From NCBI GenBank assembly GCA_038501625.1, contig JAZAYU010000127.1, positions 620,001 to 684,000 on the forward strand: a stretch of DNA of 64,000 bases. Direction: 5' to 3'. A program made the position numbers and the translations under genes. Shown here one piece after another: positions 1 to 10,153 of the stretch. The notes below the pieces were generated by a model, which saw only the letters and a program-made list of their open reading frames with translations, made no database searches and was not told the origin of the DNA. The first letter of the stretch is position 1; each line of letters starts with the position of its first letter. Source of the DNA: Corbicula japonica (Eukaryota > Mollusca > Bivalvia > Venerida > Cyrenidae).

Positions 1-105
1 ACAGTGAGTTTTAAAGGGAATTAACCACTGCAGAAGTTTGAATGAAACAATTTCTTGAGTTTACTCCCTTACACAAAATAACACACAAGTATTAATCGTT
101 TTTAG

Positions 106-237
106 GGTGTCAGTGGAAATAATGTATATGCCGTACCAAACGCTGAGTTGTTGCTTAGTATAGATGTGACAGTTAACCAGTTTCCTCGAGAAAATCTCCG
201 CTTTATTGAAGTGCTTGGCGAAGGACAATTTGGAGAG
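106..237 (+). CDS. DDR: + DDR kinase exon a (glycine loop)
   Basis: Exon of 132 bp after a TTTTTAG acceptor and before a GTAAAT donor, phase 0 at both ends. It encodes the end of the juxtamembrane region and the ATP-binding loop GEGQFGE. The - strand paralogue exon has exactly the same length. Confidence 0.93.
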
Positions 238-3200
238 GTAAATAATTTTGTGTGATATCTATTCCATTACAAGCAGTGATATGTTATTTTCTGAACAGTT
301 ACAGGTTTACTGAAGTGTAGTAGTCACCAGTATTGCAAAAACAGTGAATATAATGATGGTACTCCACAGTTTGAAATATTGGAAATACCAATTTAATTTT
401 GCTGGGGAAAAAAATCATTCACAGGAAAACATAAAATAATATCCTCAGTTTTATTTTACTAGGTACATCTGTGTGAAGCAGTACACGTGGGGAATCTCAT
501 AGAGGAGGATTTCTTCCTGAATCGTACCATGAATAGACCTGTTCTTGTTGCCGTCAAGATTCTCAGAAAAAATGCCGAGGATAGAGCCAGGTGTGTAGCA
601 GGTTTCTTATCTTACCAATCTTTTCAATCGCATCTTGTCTTTTAATAGTTGAGTCATTATCAGACCCAAGATCAATTATAGAAAGTAAGCCGGCAGATGA
701 ATAGAAATTCTACATGTAAACAAAATCAAGTTCACTTTTTAAGCACCATTAGAAGGCTCATACCTTGGTACTCTCCACCTCCACACAGATGACCCCTCCC
801 CACTTTCCCTGGGCAGAAACTATTCCAGATAGAACAAATTATGTGAAGTTCATTTTTATCATATACATGTACAGTCATGAAAAATTTTCCGTTATTATTT
901 TTTCATACCTAGATATTTTCCATAGACAAGGTTGACTATTATTTTTTCATACCTAGATATTTTCCATAGACAAGGTTGACAAGAAGTGTCATTTGAAAAA
1001 AAACTATGTTGCTTTTGAAAATATTCACAAATTATATGTTGCAGGAAGGACTTCTTGAAGGAGATTAAGATTATGTCTCAGTTAAAGGACCCGAACATCG
1101 TGAGAGTGCTTGGTGTGTGTACCGGGGAGGAGCCGCTGTGTATGATCGTAGAGTACATGAAGTACGGAGATCTGAACCAGTTCCTGCTTGACCATGTGCT
1201 CGAAACTCCGTCAGCGCAGGCTGTTAATGCTAGAATACTCAGGTATATAGTGTAGAATCATTTATTTTCGTGTCACCTGCTATAGCAGGTATATACATAG
1301 GTCTCATATTATCTAGCATTGTCGGCAGCAGCATCCAATAGTTCCCCAACTTAAATATATGAAATTTAATGTTGCTTCGAACTTTTTCAAGTACTTGTCC
1401 TATTCAATTAATACTTGAAATATATCATATGCATGAAGAAAGCCATTTTTGAAAATAACAATAATAACTCCTGTTTCACTATTTTTGAGTTCAAATAAAA
1501 CTTAAGGTGACACATGTATCCAGGACACACCAAATTCTAGTTTTTAATAAAATTAATGTAGCAGAAACTTGATAATGAAACAGTTGAATTTCATGTAAAA
1601 ATACTTACACTCCTTTTGCTTTTGCTCTGCAGAAAGTCTTTGTTTAGACTGTTTTTATTTTGCATTGGAAACATTTGGTCCAGGGCATGGCTATAACAAA
1701 AGCCGTGAACAAACAATTGCTCTGTGCACAATGATTTTGTCTTGTAAGATTTGCGAGCATGCTTTTTTTACCATGTGTTGCTGCATTATGACATGTTGTC
1801 ATTTGCTTTGTCGTCAGTGGGGTTGTTTTAACAGCCATTCAAAAGGCCATTATATCACAAATTCTCCTCAATATTTTGGTAAAAATTGAGAATAATGTAA
1901 ATTGTAGGGTTTAATCAATATTTTATCATGTTCATCAGGATATGAAAAACATTTGGGTTGTGTGAAGTAAGTCCAAAGTCCATACTCACTTAAAAACAGC
2001 CCGAATATTTTCCAGACTTCGATGAACATGCTAAAATATCAGTTCAATCTTTGATGTGCAACCAAGTTATGAAACTCCAGTGAAAAGAATTTATTGAATA
2101 TAATGATAACTTTTTTGTAATAATAGATGCACTTGAATTACATTTAAAACATTTTATTGATTGCAAGCAGCTTTTGCCATATTTCTGAGAACCAAAGAGC
2201 AAATAGCCATCCTTTAGTGTAGATCCATGAAAGATTTCAATATTTCTTCTTTCTTTCAGTTATGGTTGTCTTATTTATATGGCCTCCCAAGTGGCGACGG
2301 GAATGAAATACCTGGAGTCACTGAACATGGTGCATCGAGACCTTGCCACAAGGAACTGTCTAGTCGGAACGAACTTTACCATAAAAATCTCGGATTTTGG
2401 TATGAGTCGGAGCCTGTACAGTGCAGATTATTACAAGATCGAGGGCCATGCTGTGTTGCCCATTAGATGGATGGCATGGGAGTCCATTCTACTGGTAATG
2501 ATTTTATTTTTTCATTTCGAGTTATAAGGGTGTTTTAGCAAAGGGATTAGAGTGACCTTTTGGAACCTCTAGATATGCCCCTTTATAGTAAATCACTCGG
2601 CTAATTTAAATCAGAGCACTGAAACCACTAAGGGGTTGGCATAAACACTGAACTAATTAAAATTAACTAATAGAATCACCAGGCTTCAAAAGATTGAACA
2701 GTGCCTATCAGCTTTCAAAATTAAAAGTAACTGGAACTATTTTCTTTGTTGTGTGTTGTTTGGTTTGGAAAGATTCTATTTTTAGATTTTCCTATAGTAA
2801 AGAGTCTGAATACTGGTATAACTAAGTCTGCCAATCCCAAAACTGATATAAGAAATGTTGTTCAATTACAAACACATTAACATGGAACAATGACTATATT
2901 GTGTCCGAAGAAATGTATCTATCACAAATGTTCATTTCGGATGGAAAAAAATGCAGTAATACACCAAAGAAACAAAAAATTTCCCTAGCTGAATTTTACC
3001 ATCTGAATGTCTCAACATAAAAGAAACTTATTGATTTTTGATATTTGATTACTTACAAGGTTGGCTGTTGCATATCGTTCCCTTGATCTTTATTTCTTCA
3101 AAATAAAAATAAGAGTACATTTAATTCAGATTGTGCTTTTCATTTTCAGGGAAAGTTTACCACTAAGTCAGATGTCTGGTCTTTCGGAGTTACCTTGTGG

Positions 3201-3482
3201 GAAATACTGACTTTTGCTCGCGACCAACCTTACGATAACCTCACCGATGACCAGGTCATAGCTAACGCCGGTCATTTATATAGAAACGATGGACAGCATT
3301 TGTTACTTCCACAACCGATTGTGTGTCCTCGTGAAATTTACGATATGATGGTGGAATGTTGGAATAGATCGGACTGTGAACGACCTACATTTAAGGATAT
3401 TCATATGTTCTTATTACGAAAAAACATGGGATACAATCCTAAAGACGAAAAAATGAACCAAATAAAGATTCCAGTGTGCTGA
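106..3482 (+). CDS. DDR: Discoidin domain receptor tyrosine kinase, 3' kinase part (partial gene)
   Basis: Five exons (106-237, 463-590, 1045-1242, 2260-2494, 3150-3482) join in frame with GT/AG borders to give 341 residues and a TGA stop; the 5' end lies off the window. The product is the cytoplasmic catalytic part of a membrane receptor kinase that, in known DDRs, is activated by collagen and phosphorylates tyrosines. Visible in order: a juxtamembrane [10 protein letters not shown] stretch like the DDR1 TYAVP site, the glycine loop GEGQFGEV (about 38-45), the beta-3 lysine in VAVKIL (76), the catalytic loop HRDLATRN (Asp 180), DFG (Asp 198), the DDR-type activation loop ADYYKIEG (210-211) and the [10 protein letters not shown] segment. 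The C-terminus runs about 20 residues past the kinase fold and ends in IPVC, a tail I do not know from vertebrate DDRs. The stop is followed directly by a second TGA. Family call is very secure; DDR1 versus DDR2 orthology is not decidable here. Confidence 0.95.
238..462 (+). other. + DDR introns without recognised elements
   Basis: Short AT-rich intron. The following introns (591-1044, 1243-2259, 2495-3149) also lack TwinHP and Foldback copies; apart from the 44-bp duplication and the dispersed repeat listed separately I see nothing in them. Confidence 0.8.
463..590 (+). CDS. DDR: + DDR kinase exon b (beta-3 lysine)
   Basis: 128-bp exon encoding VHLCEAVH... to AEDRAR, with the ATP-anchoring lysine in PVLVAVKIL. 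It ends after two bases of an Arg codon that is completed by the next exon. The insert between VHLCEAV and NRPVLVAVK is the most divergent part relative to the - strand copy. Confidence 0.93.
893..980. repeat. Exact 44-bp tandem duplication in a + DDR intron
   Basis: The 44 bp from TATTATTTTTTCATACC to AAGGTTGAC occur twice without a mismatch (893-936 and 937-980), so the duplication is recent. It sits 65 bp before the 1045 exon. Confidence 0.95.
1045..1242 (+). CDS. DDR: + DDR kinase exon c (helix C, hinge)
   Basis: 198-bp exon with [20 protein letters not shown] (alpha-C glutamate) and the hinge [16 protein letters not shown], matching the DDR signature DYMENGDLNQFL in character. It ends two bases into a Ser codon. 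Confidence 0.94.
1632..1895 (+). repeat. Dispersed repeat, copy 1 (in + DDR intron)
   Basis: About 260 bp with the segments ACATTTGGTC, GGGCAT..GCTA, CTGTGCACA, TTACCA.G.GTTGCTG and ATATCACAAATTCTCC, all found in the same order at 51830-52345. No coding sense; an uncharacterised interspersed repeat present in introns of both DDR genes. Confidence 0.75.
2260..2494 (+). CDS. DDR: + DDR kinase exon d (catalytic and activation loops)
   Basis: 235-bp exon with [30 protein letters not shown] and [13 protein letters not shown]. Splicing after CTACTG into a GTAATG donor keeps the frame with the last exon ([10 protein letters not shown]). Confidence 0.95.
3150..3482 (+). CDS. DDR: + DDR last coding exon
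   Basis: 333 bp including the stop. Encodes the C-lobe ([32 protein letters not shown]) and the tail [25 protein letters not shown] double stop is followed within 20 nt by an AATAAA at 3499-3504. Confidence 0.95.
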   Translation, partial: GKFTTKSDVWSFGVTLWEILTFARDQPYDNLTDDQVIANAGHLYRNDGQHLLLPQPIVCPREIYDMMVECWNRSDCERPTFKDIHMFLLRKNMGYNPKDEKMNQIKIPVC

Positions 3483-3498
3483 TGATGCTTCATATATA

Positions 3499-3504
3499 AA
3501 TAAA
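3499..3504 (+). promoter_or_regulatory. Candidate polyadenylation signal of the + DDR gene
   Basis: AATAAA 17 nt after the stop codon. Very close to the stop, so the used signal may be a later one (another AATAAA at 3903-3908). Confidence 0.35.
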
Positions 3505-3679
3505 TAGATGTTATCAACAAAAAGTTGCAGTGAAAAAATGTGCTATACTTTACTCGTCGGATTCAATGTTTGCCCTGGTTTGAATCGTGTAAATAGGAAA
3601 TAAGTTGAAGTAGCGTTGCTTCAGAATATATGTGCAATCTTTTTCAAAAATCTTGTGATACTGAATGAACAGTATTTGA

Positions 3680-3815
3680 TTGTAAGGTTATCAAAACCTT
3701 GGACAAAAAAGCTGCCGTGATAAGGTCATGAAAACCTCGGACAAAAATGCTGCCAGAATATATTATACTTTATAATAAGGTTATCAATACCTTGGACAAA
3801 AAAGCTGCCAGGATG
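3680..3815 (+). repeat. Three diverged repeats in the + DDR 3' flank
   Basis: AAGGTTATCAAAACCTTGGAC followed by AAAAAAGCTGCC recurs at about 3683, 3722 and 3777. Each unit carries a small dyad (AAGGTT..AACCTT). Probably 3' UTR or just downstream. Confidence 0.7.
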
Positions 3816-4557
3816 GTTTTATGGAGAAAAAATTAAGTGTTGCCTCTTGTTAAGTCTTGAAATAGGCAACGTAAAGGGTCATAAAATCCATCATAACTTT
3901 TGAATAAACTAGATTTTTGAAGGATCTAATTGTAAAGTCATGTACAAGATGACTGCTATGTAGCTTTGTCTATAATTTGTTGTGAAAATGGACGAATTTT
4001 TACAACACATGATCGGAACCTACGAGTTTTAACAAAGGTTTTGTGCAGCATGGGTGTAGAATAAGGCTCAAGCCAGCGGTTGTTAAGAAGAGAAACAATG
4101 TTTGTTTATGAAACCAACAATATTCTTGACTAACTGAAAGCTGTCGGCCAAAACTGTGGTTTAATTTATTAAAAATTAAAAACCGTACAAAATGAGACTT
4201 GTACACAAAATTTGTGACTTGTACAAAAAAATAATGATGTGGTGTCAATAGTTAATTACCATAATGGCATTATGTTTGAATTCAGTGATGTCCGATCACA
4301 ATACGAAGGATATAATGTTAGTTAGTGGTAGTTCACTCAATCACATTATAGTCACCTCAGTATACTTTGTGTGTTGGAAGGAGTGATTGATACTGAACAT
4401 ATAGAAAGGTGTAGATACTGATTTCAGTGAATTTCCACGGAATATTGTGGTGGATTTTTGTTTCAAGTGTTGTATGATATTGTTCAAATACATTCAGATA
4501 TCAGTTAATGTGCCATAAAATGGACTGTACAGATATAATTGTTAGTATGAAAGAAAG
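3816..4557. other. Intergenic AT-rich DNA, nothing recognised
   Basis: Likely 3' UTR then intergenic sequence; short open frames here have no coding character or family match. Confidence 0.6.
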
Positions 4558-4702
4558 GCCAAAGATCATAAAACTTGAGTTTGGAAACCAGTCTAAAATC
4601 TCAAGCACCTGATTGGCTGAAATGGGGACTAGTCTCCATTTCAACCAATCAGATGCTTGAAATTTTAGACTGGTCCCCAGTTTTAGTTTTTTGATCTCGG
4701 GC
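4558..4702. mobile_element. Foldback element 1
   Basis: Palindrome starting GCCAAAGATCATAAAAC and ending GATCTCGGGC, with ATCTCAAGCACCTGATTGGC mirrored by CCAATCAGATGCTTGAAAT around the centre. One of the more diverged copies (AAGATCATAAAAC terminal variant). Confidence 0.85.
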
Positions 4703-5003
4703 ATAGGCCTCTTATTCAGCTTGTTGTTTTGTAATGTGTAGATTTCAGAGTCATCTCTGAAATCATTTTGTTATTGTTCAATTAATGTGTAACACAGAGA
4801 GCAGACTGGCATTGTACATGATCATTAGAAATCCATGTATTTAAATTTTGTAAAATGCAAATCTTTTTAAGCTCAAAGGTTAAAAAATTAAGAATGGTTA
4901 TTATTACATGTAGGTTGCTATTGGTCAATTTTTAAGACTGCTCAATTTCAACCAATCAGATTGCAAGTTTGGGACTGACCCAGTTCCATTTTTAAAACAA
5001 TAA

Positions 5004-5212
5004 CCCCTTACTCCATGGGATATGCTTAACTCCCATGGATGAACATTGTAGATCCAGATCAGCCAGCACAGATTCTGTGGCATCTGGAATTATACTGTTT
5101 GCTTTTAGACAAAGACGGGACTAATGTTGATCCCGATCAGACTGCGATCAAGTGCAGGTTGATCTTGATCTACACTGGTCACATGATCGATATAACGGTC
5201 TATCCCATGGTG
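5004..5212. mobile_element. TwinHP element, old diverged copy
   Basis: CCCCTTACTCCATGGG...CCCATGGTG ends with two GATCCAGATCAGCC / GATCCCGATCAG hairpin cores. Terminal variant with CCATGGGATATG instead of CCATATATACGC. Confidence 0.7.
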
Positions 5213-5221
5213 TTATATAGT

Positions 5222-5850
5222 TATTTGGTTTCTTGACGGGGTGTGTGAGGATATATTGCCGGTCTGGGTGTCATATTACCTGAGCCGTAGGCGAGGGATA
5301 ATATGACAAGCAGACCGGCAATATATCCTCACACACCCTTTCAAGAACCCAAATAATTGTTTTATTATACTGCAAAGCATTTTTTAGGGCAAAAGATAGT
5401 AAGAAAACATTAGTTTTTCATTTATTTCGCTTATTTAATCCCGACCGTCTTATTTCCCCGCTGAGAACCTCAAAATTTACCTGCTTGACGTCATTTATTT
5501 ACTTGCATGACGTCACTACTATAGAGTTCAGCGGACTATCCGTTCGTTTTTGTTTTTGCAAAATTAAAAATAATCTGATTGTTTCTAACTTTATAATCTT
5601 GACACACTTATTTCCTATAACAATTTAAGTAATCCATAAGCCTACCGCTTAATAAATTAGGACGTGGGCTTAACAACATGAAGTTCAAAACAAAATGGCG
5701 GATGACAACAAAAGGTGGGAGGCCAGAGGGGGAAATATAGGCACGTGCAGTTAATATCTACGGCTGATCCGTAAATACGGACATACATCAACGGCAAATT
5801 ATCCAATCAAATTAAAGGAAATTTCTTTGCAGTATAATAAAAAGGGTTAA
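5222..5850. repeat. Hairpin-bearing repeat with ACTGCAAAG inverted ends
   Basis: Left part (5237-5350) is a hairpin: GGGTGTGTGAGGATATATTG mirrored by CAATATATCCTCACACACCC around GCCGGTCTG/CAGACCGGC. From 5359 TTTATTATACTGCAAAG is mirrored at 5825-5842 by CTTTGCAGTATAATAAA, so a second inverted-repeat element of about 480 bp abuts it. No transposase frame. Confidence 0.7.
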
Positions 5851-5930
5851 TAGACGTGAAAGGAATTACACACTATAGGAATGCTGATTTGGTGTCCACA
5901 CAGCATTTTGCTGACTTGTGCAAACTTTAA

Positions 5931-6206
5931 CTCATTCCTACATTTATAATCACATGGGTGAACAGTTTAGATCCAGATGAGCCATCACATCAATGCAGTG
6001 TAATCAGGTGCCAAGGTTATAAAGCTGAGATTGGAAACCAGTCTCAAATCTCAAGCATCTGATTGGCTGAAATGGCAACTGGTCGCCATTTCAGCCAATC
6101 AGATGCTTGAGATTTGAGACTGGTTTCCATGCTCAGTTTTATAACCTTGGGCACAGGATCAACTCTTTTCACATAACTGATAAAACCTGTATATATGGAG
6201 GAAAGG
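5931..6206. mobile_element. TwinHP copy interrupted by Foldback 2
   Basis: Left half reads CTCATTCCTACATTTATAATC then AACAGTTTAGATCCAGATGA; right end is TATATATGGAGGAAAGG. The Foldback at 6010-6152 sits inside it and the second hairpin is mostly missing. Confidence 0.7.
6010..6152. mobile_element. Foldback element 2 (nested)
   Basis: Near-perfect palindrome GCCAAGGTTATAAAGC to TTTTATAACCTTGGGC, centre GGCAACTGGTCGCC. Inserted in a TwinHP copy. Confidence 0.9.
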
Positions 6207-6471
6207 TTTTAATAACCGGCAATGGGTAAAAATGCTTGAAATTCTACCAGCACATTGACGTACCAAATCAATTACTGAAATCGTAATAAGTTAAGAGAAT
6301 TCATAGAGACATATTTTTTAGTATTTAAGGAAAGCTAACATATCAGCTAGTGCTTTTATATTTCTCGTCTGTTAAGTGGTTAAAAAATGTTTGTACAATA
6401 ATTATTCTCGCTGCAAGTTTATTTCTTCAAAAGTCTCATAATTTGTTTAATACATTGCTTTGATCTTTTAA

Positions 6472-6705
6472 CCCTTTCCTTGATATATACGCATTTTTAC
6501 GCATGTGCGACCAGTGTAGATCCAGATCAGCCGGCACATCCATGCCGTCTGATCAGGATCTGCACTGGTCGCATTTTGGTCAGAAATAACCTAATGAATC
6601 AAAAAGCGAACAGTTTAGATCCTGATCAGACGGCATGGATGTGTCAGCTGATCTGGATCTAAACTATTGTCCCTAGCAATAAGGGTGTGTCTATACAGGA
6701 AAGGG
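6472..6705 (+). mobile_element. TwinHP element, complete 234 bp
   Basis: CCCTTTCC...GGAAAGGG between TTAA (6468-6471) and TTAA (6706-6709). Hairpin 1 at 6507-6572 (GCGACCAGTG stem), hairpin 2 at 6606-6671 (GCGAACAGTTT stem, right side decayed). Confidence 0.93.
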
Positions 6706-6739
6706 TTAAGTTAAGCTTATAAGCACAATAATGCTCAAA

Positions 6740-6933
6740 CCCTTTACTCCATGGGATATGGCTGTGATCACATGGGTGAAGACTGTAGATCCAGATCAGC
6801 CTGCTAATCTATGCCATCTTTTCAGGATCAACACTGGGGTGAACAGTTTAGATCCAGATCAGATGGTATGGATTAGACAGCTGATTAGGATCTTTACTGG
6901 TTGCCCATGTGATAAAAGCATAGACCTGTAGAC
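6740..6933. mobile_element. TwinHP, old copy
   Basis: CCCTTTACTCCATGGGATATG start and two GATCCAGATCAG hairpin cores; right end decayed. Confidence 0.7.
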
Positions 6934-6957
6934 CCATGTCAGACAGTAGATGTATAG

Positions 6958-7179
6958 CCCTTTCCTCCTTAGATAACCTTTATTGCATGGGCAAACAGTG
7001 TAGATCCAGATCAGCTGGCACATCTGATCAGGATCTGCACTGTTCGCTTTTTTTTCTTAACTTATTTCTGACCAAACTGCGACCAGTGCAGATCCTGATC
7101 AGATGGCACAGATATGCCGGCAGATCTGGATCTACACCGGTTGCACATGCAAAAAAATGTGTATATATGGAGGAAAAGG
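6958..7179 (-). mobile_element. TwinHP copy
   Basis: CCCTTTCCTCC...GGAGGAAAAGG with both hairpins; the third copy in a row within 700 bp. TTAA at the ends has decayed. Confidence 0.82.
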
Positions 7180-7597
7180 ATAGGTTATTTTGGTTCTGCA
7201 CTAATTATAGTTATTCATGTTGTAACAGGCACAAAAGAATGATTGTTTTCAAACTGTAGACTCAGTCGTGATGTATCTTTCACACATTTTCTGATTTAAT
7301 TCATAATTGTGTTAAAGAGACAAAAACACTATTATATAAATCACAAAATCTTGAATTTCATCTTCTCTTATCACAAAATCAACACTGGGGAAGGAATTTC
7401 GCTTATTTTCAGTCTAGAAATAATGGTAGCCATTTATTTTGTTGTGTCAAGGCAAGACATGGCGATGAAATGTTGGAACATGCTACAGACATGATGAGTG
7501 CAGCTGCAGAACTCTTTTCTGTCAGTTGGAACTTTACCGTAATTTTCCTGTTCCTTACACACCGTAATTCTCCAGTAAACTACACACCATAATTCTG

Positions 7598-7742
7598 GTC
7601 CAAAGGTTATAAAGCTGAGATTGGAAACCAGTCTCAAATGTCAAGCATCTGATTGACTGAAATGGCGACTGGTCGCCATTTCAGCCAATCAGATGCTTGA
7701 GATTTGAGACTGGTTTCCATGCTCAGTTTTATAACCTTGGGC
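7598..7742. mobile_element. Foldback element 3
   Basis: Palindrome from CCAAAGGTTATAAAGC to ATAACCTTGGGC; centre GGCGACTGGTCGCC is a perfect dyad. Confidence 0.9.
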
Positions 7743-7756
7743 ACAGTTCAAGTTAA

Positions 7757-7987
7757 CACTTGACTCCATATATATGCCTTTTATCACATGAGTTACCAGT
7801 TTAGATCCAGATCAGCAGGCACATCTGTGCCATTTTACCTGGATCTACAATGTTCCACTTATGATCAGAAATAAACTAATGAATCTAGAATTTAGATCCT
7901 GATCGGATGTCACAAGTGTCCCAGCTGATCTGGATTCATACTGTTTGCCCATGCAATAGAGGTGTATATACCCGGTAACTTAAAGGA
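7757..7987. mobile_element. TwinHP, diverged copy
   Basis: TTAA at both ends (7753-7756, 7988-7991), ends CACTTGACTCCATATATATG and GGTAACTTAAAGGA; both hairpins recognisable by GATCCAGATCAGC and GATCCTGATCGG. Confidence 0.75.
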
Positions 7988-8037
7988 TTAATGAGTGGAT
8001 CAGCCATTTAGGTTCAGTAGGTTAATTTTGTCCAATA

Positions 8038-8146
8038 AGCAAACATTGTAGATCCTGATCTGATTGTACAGATGTGTTGGCTGATCTTGATATACACTGG
8101 TCATCCATGCGATGTAAGCCTTATCCCATTAAGTAAAGCTTACAGC
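8038..8146. mobile_element. TwinHP fragment
   Basis: Second-hairpin half only: CAAACATTGTAGATCCTGATC to GCTGATCTTGATATACACTGG, then CCCATTAAGTAAAG. Confidence 0.6.
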
Positions 8147-8699
8147 CTTCAGTGAAATACCAAAAAACAAACATGCTTAGAAAAATGGTCTGTGACGGAG
8201 TTTTGTAGATTTTCTAGAGTGCACTGTTCTCTTAATATTGACAGGTACACAAATATTTGAAATTGAAATGTACAACTTACATCCAAACGTTGTTTTAATT
8301 GAGTTTGTTGCAAGGTGGCTGAACCTTTCAGGAAATTTGTGGAGCGATATTTTGCTGTGGATTTGTCTCTTGTGTCTCATCAATTCTAAATTCTGTAATC
8401 CTTTGGGGCATCTATTAGGAATGGTTCTGAAGTTTGCTGTGTTTGATTTACGGTGCTTCAACTTTTAAATCGTTGCATCAGATGTAAGAAAAGATTACCA
8501 AATTAACCAATGTATGACAGCAATAACACATAAAACTTCTTACATCATTAGTGTTTGCTCGTCAAATACTGCAACATAAAATTTTTGTAGAACAGTTATA
8601 AAAATTTCTTCCCGGTTTATTCAGCATTTTTTGTTGTTTTTGAGAGGTTTTTGATTTGTATAGAATTGAGGATTTTAGTGAGTCTGACAGGGATTCTAG
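8147..8699. other. Non-repeat intergenic DNA, no gene recognised
   Basis: Overlapping open frames of 76 (+) and 94 (-) codons lie at 8177-8468, but neither has splice context, family motifs or a supporting neighbour. Confidence 0.5.
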
Positions 8700-8843
8700 G
8701 CCCAAGATAATAAAGCTAAATCTGTACACCAGTCTGAAATCTCAAGCATCTGATTGGCTGAAATGGCGACCAGTTGCCATTTCAGCCAATCAGATGCATG
8801 AGATTTCAGACTGGTCTCTAGATTTTGTTTTATTATCTTGGGC
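8700..8843. mobile_element. Foldback element 4
   Basis: GCCCAAGATAATAAAGC to TTTATTATCTTGGGC; AT-rich terminal variant. It is followed by a stray GGAGGAAAGGGTTAA TwinHP end at 8862-8878. Confidence 0.9.
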
Positions 8844-9027
8844 ACAGGTATAAGGAGTTTTTAAGGAGGAAAGGGTTAAAGAGTTAAAAAGGCATACAGG
8901 TATTTTCAAATGTGCTTTTTTGCTGTTCAATGTACAGAAGTTTTATAAGTCTTGTCTTGGGTTTTATATAGTCACTGCTTCTGGTATCGAAGCTTTAAGT
9001 TTGTATTGTTTTAGTATAATAACTTTA

Positions 9028-9389
9028 CCCTTTTAAGCATGGTAGACTTTCATCACATGAGCAACAAGTAGAGATCAACAGTAGAGCCTGCATATTCATA
9101 CAGGCTGATCTGGATTTACACTGTTTTCTTTACGGTCTAAAAAAACAAATAAACACTGTTTGATCCTGATCTGACTGTGATCTTGGGCTGAAGGTTATAA
9201 AGCTGAGATTGGAAACCAGTCTCAAATCTCAAGTATCTGATTGGCTGAAATGGCGACCAGTCGCCATTTCAGCCAATCAGATGCTTGAGATTTGAGACTG
9301 GTTTCCATGCTCAGTTTTATAACCTTGGGCACAGATCTCTATTGGTTGCATGTGGGATACAAGCCATATTAATGTATGTTGTTAAGGGG
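9028..9389. mobile_element. TwinHP copy interrupted by Foldback 5
   Basis: Diverged copy with GATCCTGATCTGACTGTGATC before the insertion and GCATGTGGGATACAAGCC...GGGG after it. Confidence 0.65.
9186..9330. mobile_element. Foldback element 5 (nested)
   Basis: GGCTGAAGGTTATAAAGC to ATAACCTTGGGC with centre GGCGACCAGTCGCC. Confidence 0.9.
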
Positions 9390-9436
9390 TTATGATGTTT
9401 TGACTCACTTTATTTGATAGAATCAATTACGTTTAA

Positions 9437-9670
9437 CCCATTCCTGCATAGATACGCATTTTTACGCATGTGCGACCAGTGTAGATCCAGATCAGCCGGC
9501 ACATCCGTGCCGTCTGATCAGGATCTGCACTGGTCGCATTTTGGTCAGAAATAACCTAACGAATCAAAAAGCGAACAGTTTAGATCCTGATCAGACGGCA
9601 CGGATGTGCCGGCTGATCTGGATCTAAACTGTTCGCCCTAGCGATAAAGGTGTATCTGTACGGGAAAGGG
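9437..9670 (+). mobile_element. TwinHP reference copy, 234 bp
   Basis: Best-preserved copy. TTAA direct repeats at 9433-9436 and 9671-9674; ends CCCATTCCTGCATAGATACG and CTGTACGGGAAAGGG. Hairpin 1 occupies 9472-9537, hairpin 2 9571-9636, with a 33-nt AT-rich linker. The two inner 36-nt cores are exact reverse complements of each other, while the outer stems differ. TTAA target sites and a CCC terminus are the hallmarks of piggyBac-type transposons; no transposase frame, so non-autonomous. Open frames crossing it ([15 protein letters not shown] type peptides) are artefacts. Confidence 0.95.
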
Positions 9671-9866
9671 TTAACATGCTATGATATTGTTTCTGTATAA
9701 TCATGTTGTTTTATTGTGCATAATATGTTCATTCCACGATGCTGTTTCGTCATTGAAATTAGCTGTATATTTTTTTTTACTAAACTTTGTATAAATATTT
9801 ATAACAAATACACTTCACTTGCCTCACCGTGATAGTTTGATTGAACTAGTTGGTGAAAACCAAGGC

Positions 9867-10093
9867 TGAAGATCATAAAAAACTGAAATTGGAGATGAGT
9901 CTCAATTCTCAAGCATCAGGGCTGAAGGTTATAAAGCTGAGATTGGAAACCAGTCTGAAATCTCAAGCATCTGATTTGATGAAATGGAGATCAGTCTCAA
10001 AACCCGGGTTATGATTGGTCAGTTTGGAGACTGTCTTAAGTTGCTTTAAATTTGAGACTGGTGTCCAGTCTCAGTATGATTGTCTTTGATCAT
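9867..10093. mobile_element. Foldback element 6, two nested or fused copies
   Basis: Starts as the AAGATCATAAAA variant, restarts after CAAGCATCAGGG with the AAGGTTATAAAGC variant, and its right half is a GATTGGTCAGTTTGGAGAC type arm. A composite of two subfamilies. Confidence 0.75.
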
Positions 10094-10153
10094 GAGTAAC
10101 AGAGGACAAACATCATAAAGTAATGTTAAATTATTGTGGGGAGGTAAGCTAAG

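Noticed and set aside
2227..2466. 79-codon + frame overlapping DDR exon d
   Set aside because: Out-of-frame shadow of the kinase exon and crosses its acceptor site.
3480..3520. Readthrough in the + DDR gene
   Set aside because: The stop is doubled (TGA-TGA) and a TAA follows six codons later, so there is no extension.
6480..6662. Many short frames with peptides like [24 protein letters not shown] and CRLIWIYTG on both strands
   Set aside because: They are translations of the TwinHP hairpins; the same peptides appear from every copy in either orientation and stop at element ends.
8177..8468. Overlapping 94-codon (-) and 76-codon (+) frames
   Set aside because: No family motif, no splice sites, no polyA; likely chance.
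9472..9636. TwinHP hairpins considered as structural RNA genes (tRNA- or snRNA-like)
   Set aside because: No promoter boxes, and copies are bounded by TTAA and transposon-like ends; the hairpins belong to the element.
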